The position numbers and the translations under genes were made by a program. From positions 3,038,001-3,102,000 of the forward strand of contig NZ_CP061038.1 of the NCBI RefSeq assembly GCF_014490665.1: DNA of 64,000 bases. The letters are read 5' to 3'. How positions within the stretch are numbered: the first letter of the stretch is position 1; every line of letters starts with the position of its first letter. The DNA is from Sphingomonas alpina. GTDB taxonomy: Bacteria; Pseudomonadota; Alphaproteobacteria; Sphingomonadales; Sphingomonadaceae. The notes below the pieces were generated by a model, which was given only the letters and a program-made list of their open reading frames with translations, searched no databases and was not told the DNA's origin. Below, piece by piece: positions 62,450 to 64,000 of this stretch.

Positions 62450-64000
62450 TTACGCCAGCTTAGCCTTCACTTCTTCGGCAACATTCGCGGGCACTTCGTC
62501 ATAATGCGAGAACTGCATCGTGTACTGCGCCCGGCCCTGACTGAACGAGCGGAGCTGGTTCACATAGCCGAACATGTTCGCCAATGGCACGATCGCCTCC
62601 ACCGCAGTCGCGTTGCCGCGGCTGTCGGTGCCCTGGATCTGGCCACGACGGCTGTTCAGATCGCCGATCACGTCGCCGAGATAATCCTCGGGCGTCACGA
62701 CCTCGACCTTCATGATCGGCTCGAGCAGCTTGATGCCGGCCTTCTGGGCCGCTTCACGCATCGCGCCACGCGCGCAGATTTCGAATGCCAGCGCCGACGA
62801 ATCGACGTCATGGTATTTACCGTCGATCAGCTGCACTTCGAAATCGATGATCGGGAAGCCGATCAGCGATCCGGTTTCAGCCGTTTCGCGCATGCCCTTC
62901 TCGACCGAAGGAATATATTCCTTCGGGACGTTGCCGCCCTTGATCTGGTCGGAGAAGACGAAGCCCGAACCGCGCTCGCCGGGAATGACCTTGATCTTGA
63001 TCTCGGCGAACTGACCTGAACCACCCGACTGCTTCTTGTGGGTGTAGGACATTTCGATCGGCTTCGCGAGATACTCGCGATACGCCACCTGCGGCGCGCC
63101 GACATTCGCTTCGACCTTGAACTCGCGCTTCATGCGATCGACCAGAATCTCGAGATGGAGCTCGCCCATGCCCTTGATGATGGTCTGGCCGCTCTCGATG
63201 TCCGAGGTCACGCGGAACGACGGATCTTCGCGAGCGAGGCGATTGAGCGCGATGCCCATCTTTTCCTGGTCGGCCTTGGTCTTCGGCTCCACAGCGACCT
63301 CGATGACGGGGTCCGGGAATTCCATCCGCTCAAGGATGATCGGCGCGTTGATGGCGCACAGCGTGTCACCGGTCGTGGTGTCCTTCAGGCCCGCCAGAGC
63401 GACGATGTCGCCGGCATAGGCCACCTGGATGTCCTCGCGGTCATTGGCATGCATCAGCAGCATGCGGCCGACCTTTTCCTTCTTGTCCTTGACCGAGTTC
63501 ATCACCTGCGACGCGGTTTCGAGCTTGCCCGAATAGATACGCGCGAAGGTCAGCGTGCCGACGAACGGATCGTTCATGATCTTGAACGCCAGCGCCGAGA
63601 ACGGCGCATCGTCTTCCGGCGGACGCGTGTCGGGGGTCTCGCCGTCGAGCTTGAGCCCTTCGACGTCCTTGATGTCCAGCGGCGACGGCAGATAGTCGAC
63701 CACGCCGTCGAGCAAGGGCTGCACGCCCTTGTTCTTGAACGCGGAGCCGCACAGCACGGGCACGAACGAGAAGTTCAGCGTGCCCTTGCGGATCAGTGCC
63801 TTGAGCTGCGCGGTGGTCGGCTCGGTGCCTTCCAGATACGCTTCCATCAGGTCGTCGTCCTGCTCGACGGCCATTTCGATCAGCTCGCTGCGCGCGGTTG
63901 CTGCTTCGTCGGCCAAGTCGGCGGGAATGTCGCGATATTCGAACTTCGCACCGAGAGACTCTTCGAGCCAGATGATCGCACGATTCTCGACCAGGTCGAC
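62450..64000 (-). CDS. fusA: Elongation factor G, C-terminal 516 codons (partial)
   Basis: The frame is open to the window edge; the start lies beyond 64000. Visible are the end of domain I ([10 protein letters not shown]...[10 protein letters not shown]), domain II ([28 protein letters not shown]), domain III ([44 protein letters not shown]), domain IV ([29 protein letters not shown]) and domain V ([29 protein letters not shown]). It drives ribosome translocation. rpsL and rpsG would be expected just outside the window. Confidence 0.98.
   Translation of the reverse strand, partial: VDLVENRAIIWLEESLGAKFEYRDIPADLADEAATARSELIEMAVEQDDDLMEAYLEGTEPTTAQLKALIRKGTLNFSFVPVLCGSAFKNKGVQPLLDGVVDYLPSPLDIKDVEGLKLDGETPDTRPPEDDAPFSALAFKIMNDPFVGTLTFARIYSGKLETASQVMNSVKDKKEKVGRMLLMHANDREDIQVAYAGDIVALAGLKDTTTGDTLCAINAPIILERMEFPDPVIEVAVEPKTKADQEKMGIALNRLAREDPSFRVTSDIESGQTIIKGMGELHLEILVDRMKREFKVEANVGAPQVAYREYLAKPIEMSYTHKKQSGGSGQFAEIKIKVIPGERGSGFVFSDQIKGGNVPKEYIPSVEKGMRETAETGSLIGFPIIDFEVQLIDGKYHDVDSSALAFEICARGAMREAAQKAGIKLLEPIMKVEVVTPEDYLGDVIGDLNSRRGQIQGTDSRGNATAVEAIVPLANMFGYVNQLRSFSQGRAQYTMQFSHYDEVPANVAEEVKAKLA

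Overview
The window looks like a chromosomal segment of a high-GC alphaproteobacterium of the sphingomonad type. The basis is inference from protein character: three TonB-dependent receptors in 64 kb, two of them beside PepSY membrane proteins, a DUF3297 protein, a LytS/LytTR pair, Sphingomonas-style ribosomal proteins, and interspersed short palindromic repeats in the gaps between genes. No phage, insertion sequence, CRISPR array, tRNA or rRNA was seen.

Layout. 1-87 is the tail of a nucleotidyltransferase gene. 56-4852 (minus strand) is a four-gene efflux operon: NodT-type outer-membrane lipoprotein, MacA-like adaptor, and a MacB-like pump split into separate ATPase and permease genes. Its upstream region (4973-5140) carries an array of TGCTGTT/AACAGCA half-sites with two perfect palindromes. 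5574-16139 (minus) is one tightly packed run of eleven genes for propionyl-CoA to succinyl-CoA conversion: pccB, methylmalonyl-CoA epimerase, methylmalonyl-CoA mutase and pccA, with biotin synthase (which makes the PccA cofactor), an enoyl-CoA hydratase-like protein, a phosphatase-like protein, an exonuclease and small proteins. A divergent XRE/short-chain acyl regulator (16254-17639) faces it across a gap with TTTGCRAA-type sites. An SDR enzyme, acetyl-CoA synthetase and a macrodomain protein follow.

21745-26402 is a siderophore-uptake locus (TonB receptor, DUF3649, PepSY, DUF3325). 26448-28618 holds a TauD-type dioxygenase and an MFS transporter. 28749-30791 is an M13 peptidase. 30906-35111 holds a second PepSY protein, a TonB receptor and a DUF2946 protein, possibly for copper. 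35227-37824 holds an HD-domain protein and a LytS/LytTR two-component system. 38007-38759 is an isocitrate lyase/PEP mutase-family enzyme, followed by 700 bp of non-coding DNA with an unusual hairpin repeat and a duplicated fragment of that gene's 3' end. 39459-48088 contains a third TonB receptor, small proteins, an EVE-domain protein, a divergent HxlR regulator/SDR pair, an OmpR-type two-component system and a secreted SRPBCC protein.

48185-64000 (minus) is the translation cluster fusA-tuf-rpsJ to adk, covering the S10 and spc operons. It is interrupted between rpmD and rplO by a methyltransferase gene on the opposite strand, with a bidirectional terminator after rpmD. The usual rpsM-rpsK-rpoA-rplQ genes do not follow adk here.

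The most unusual signals are the operator array at 4973-5140, the hairpin repeat family at 21543-21672 and 38824-39106, the methyltransferase inside the ribosomal operon, and the palindromic repeat translated in frame inside bioB. I did not find a clear new defence or biosynthetic system.
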